Shown: positions 21,301-22,193 of the stretch, piece by piece
Layout of the letters: each line of letters starts with the position of its first letter
How positions within the stretch are numbered: the first letter of the stretch is position 1
Virus record (IMG/VR): IMGVR_UViG_3300004774_000021
Location: 1-22,193 of that record
Reading direction: 5' to 3' (one strand)
DNA length: 22,193 nucleotides
Source of the DNA: a virus
Translations under genes and position numbers: made by a program
Notes under the pieces: model-generated
Told to the model about the DNA's origin: nothing
Database searches by the model: none
Seen by the model: only the letters and a program-made list of their open reading frames with translations

Positions 21301-22193
21301 CCTACTTTGTTAATTGTATCATTAACTTTAACTGCAACATCTTTGCCTTGCCCTATTGCGGTACGATTGCCACCTGCCGCGGTAGAATCTTGTTGTGCAG
21401 TTTGAAATATCTGTTTAACTTGATCAGGATTTAATTCCATTTCAGTTAATGGACGTAGTTCTTGTACAATACCTTCAACAATTCGTCTTTGCTCACTAGT
21501 CATTGAATGACACATACTTTCTAGCAATACGTTATTGTTGTAACTACTTTCTTTCATAGTTTCTGGTTGTGATTTTTTAACTTTTTTATGACCATGCGCG
21601 TATGCGCCATACGCATTGTCAAGTTTATCTACCGCACGTCTTGCTGATTTTAAATTTTTGTATATAGTTTTGTTTACTCGCATCCCTTTTTTTGGATGAT
21701 TGCCGTTGTAATAAAGATGATATTCATGATCATCATTATCTTCCTCGGTTACATGTTTCTTTTTATTTTTGTTATCTAACATGCCCCGTTTGTTGGCTGT
21801 TGCCCAGGCAATATTTTCGGCATCTTTGGCAGATTTACCAGCTTTTTTCTCGTTAGATTTAATGTGGCTGACCATGCGGTCAACTTTGGCACCTTCTGAT
21901 ATTGTGTTGTTTCTAATAGCATCATAAAAAAGATTTGGATCAATGCCATAGTCTTCGGCTCTACCTACAAAAGAACTTTTTTGACTTCCAAGCATTCTTT
22001 CCCAATAGCCTTCATCACGCTCGTTACCGCCAGCATTTTGGGAATCTACCCCATCATTTGCTAACGCTCCACTAGCTCGGGGGTATTTTTTTTCTAGTGC
22101 CTGCAACCATTCATACCGTTTGTAATACGTCTCTTCATTTTTTTTATTATCATCGTTAATTTTATCTTGAATGTGATCGTTCATCAATTCATC
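18324..22193 (-). CDS. Very large modular, probably virion-associated protein (about 1287 aa or more)
   Basis: The frame is open to the right edge; the first visible ATG is at 22184, but no ribosome site is visible and the true start may lie outside. Numbering here starts at 22187. Parts: a charged N-terminal region (1-215) with KKAGKSAKDAENIAWATANK and HLYYNGNHPKKGMRVNKTIY, both typical of large phage proteins; a glycine-zipper-like hydrophobic stretch (341-405, AAIIGVLTTIAALTTGPAGG then AIAGQILRGTTE); a low-complexity Ala/Thr/Pro/Gln linker (about 664-850) with repeats; a helical region 880-1100; and a C-terminal beta domain (1236-1283, YFIWTVHFDDGSSKQVKIKD) I recall from other phage proteins. 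Glu-Ser/Gly sites such as LNESIG, MEESIS and MEEGAL resemble prohead-protease cleavage sites. Likely an internal capsid or injected protein; this is inference. Confidence 0.72.
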   Translation of the reverse strand, partial: DELMNDHIQDKINDDNKKNEETYYKRYEWLQALEKKYPRASGALANDGVDSQNAGGNERDEGYWERMLGSQKSSFVGRAEDYGIDPNLFYDAIRNNTISEGAKVDRMVSHIKSNEKKAGKSAKDAENIAWATANKRGMLDNKNKKKHVTEEDNDDHEYHLYYNGNHPKKGMRVNKTIYKNLKSARRAVDKLDNAYGAYAHGHKKVKKSQPETMKESSYNNNVLLESMCHSMTSEQRRIVEGIVQELRPLTEMELNPDQVKQIFQTAQQDSTAAGGNRTAIGQGKDVAVKVNDTINKVGKWLQDTTPVQFFDRKFEELKGKIGKKFPELDSKLTSIGTWAKENPGKTAAIIGVLTTIAALTTGPAGGAIAGQILRGTTELMKGEKLSTAIGKGVKTAAFGYLTGSVLDSIGSWLRTWTLDMVQYTPDIRQAKFKWSKTISWGDAQNGGSQTLSKSLDSGYFLNADADRLSQLVETFNSTGNPATKMQTFEEFRELLAKCAEPEYFERAEIADNLDRALAIANNNLYQNTVKLTKAIAAGAQGAVQAATGNSDQPPEKPVATTAESIDRNLTVYAWSLNESIGLPRGGVHLTNEGIGDMFKSAAGKVGKWAQTKGQNLTTKVTADKLQTAWKKAGSPTDSDEIAKILQNAGVDSEIITQIYTSMKIPAPANADAAPTTGGAGAFGQMANQLGNQSTTAATTQSSPSASAGANAFGQMANQLSKQPSTVGAAPTTPTTSSTGGTIQQKPNGLVHTANPNNPNNTNARAPSQAKQPAATNADPFSHAVNQLGNLTAAKPNAVPTTAPTTAQTTVPPTAPAKQRTGGRVSGQVSQSPNAVRKRNARAAAKATPTTTKESLGPKFGGYYKSTQKGAPRAGQGFGSMEESISLNTTVKAIANDIGEPITSLYATLKKMAKQYYDNNGDLKRFGLVAAGVGSRWFQQYYVNKMQTDLYDLTRQSPSHAAELKQFLRGKMIKDNLVMPKSFSELNKDLPEILARMGTKMGAEALAKNAKAWVYNKHDYEDFINKLLNGKGDDDEGDGYGASATVDAPSKDALLGKQRNHAEEIVNDVLRKLPSKVAGDIRNAIVRAPNKLQALQHELQKRKIAPPMEEGALGNMTKVRSDPLTKLKEPEDLKMKKPDRFKGMSNHNNLAAAQARNLVAKGAQTAGPGTGAHKNKALDVKKGLTRSLKHKGKFDFSESPNFLTWAISAGYNVIGNPAVYENAKRIYNRLLTEEKTDLKPGQYFIWTVHFDDGSSKQVKIKDEKFDVAKYYADKNQVVVNIDYNWEPKGN
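20037..20153 (-). repeat. Direct repeat of 27 bases at 90-base spacing within the giant gene
   Basis: The same 27-base sequence (beginning CAATTGATTTGCCATTTGCC on the plus strand) occurs at 20037-20063 and 20127-20153. A weaker third copy lies at 19833-19859. In the protein this gives AFGQMANQL at residues 679-687 and 709-717, and PFSHAVNQL at 777-785. Two copies are identical in DNA, which indicates recent duplication of a 30-residue unit in the linker. Confidence 0.8.

Overview
The window looks like part of the genome of a T4-like (myovirus-type) tailed phage, probably of an aquatic bacterium. The evidence is a T4-type replication set: a family B DNA polymerase with all exonuclease and polymerase motifs, a gp45-like sliding clamp, an RNase H/FEN-type 5' nuclease and a DsbA-like late-transcription protein. 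These sit among many small conserved hypothetical genes of the kind found in marine and freshwater T4-like phages. Base composition is AT-rich. Every gene I can support lies on the minus strand, so transcription runs from high to low coordinates, and most neighbours touch or overlap by 1-14 bases.

Layout in the direction of transcription. (1) 22193-17763: a very large, probably virion-associated modular protein, then a small secreted protein. (2) 17762-17527: the longest non-coding gap. It is visibly richer in G+C, can fold into a multi-branched RNA, and ends in a sigma70-like promoter. (3) 17526-12608: DsbA-like protein, DNA polymerase (GTG start), a methyltransferase-like protein, sliding clamp and a small conserved protein, closed by a strong hairpin terminator. 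(4) 12497-10596: promoter and a run of small conserved genes, including a CDGSH-like iron-sulphur fusion protein, a 51-residue gene and two paralogous proteins. (5) 10544-5826: a six-gene sugar cassette: glycosyltransferase, C-methyltransferase-like protein, cupin sugar isomerase/epimerase-like protein, short-chain dehydrogenase, a shortened UDP-sugar dehydrogenase and an NAD-dependent epimerase. Each start overlaps the previous stop, suggesting one translationally coupled unit. (6) 5771-4536: a phosphoribosyltransferase and a Bax inhibitor-1 family membrane protein behind a near-consensus promoter. (7) 4536-2910: small conserved phage genes. (8) 2878-1: RNase H behind its own promoter, a one-helix membrane protein, a MazG-like nucleotide pyrophosphohydrolase and further small genes, the last cut by the window edge.

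Replication genes (polymerase, clamp, 5' nuclease) would work with the MazG-like and phosphoribosyltransferase enzymes in nucleotide handling. The sugar cassette probably builds or alters a surface or DNA-linked sugar. The BI-1 protein probably acts on the host inner membrane. The two most interesting regulatory signals are a promoter placed inside the loop of a hairpin that would hide the ribosome binding site of the phosphoribosyltransferase gene (5769-5829), and the structured RNA candidate at 17606-17706.
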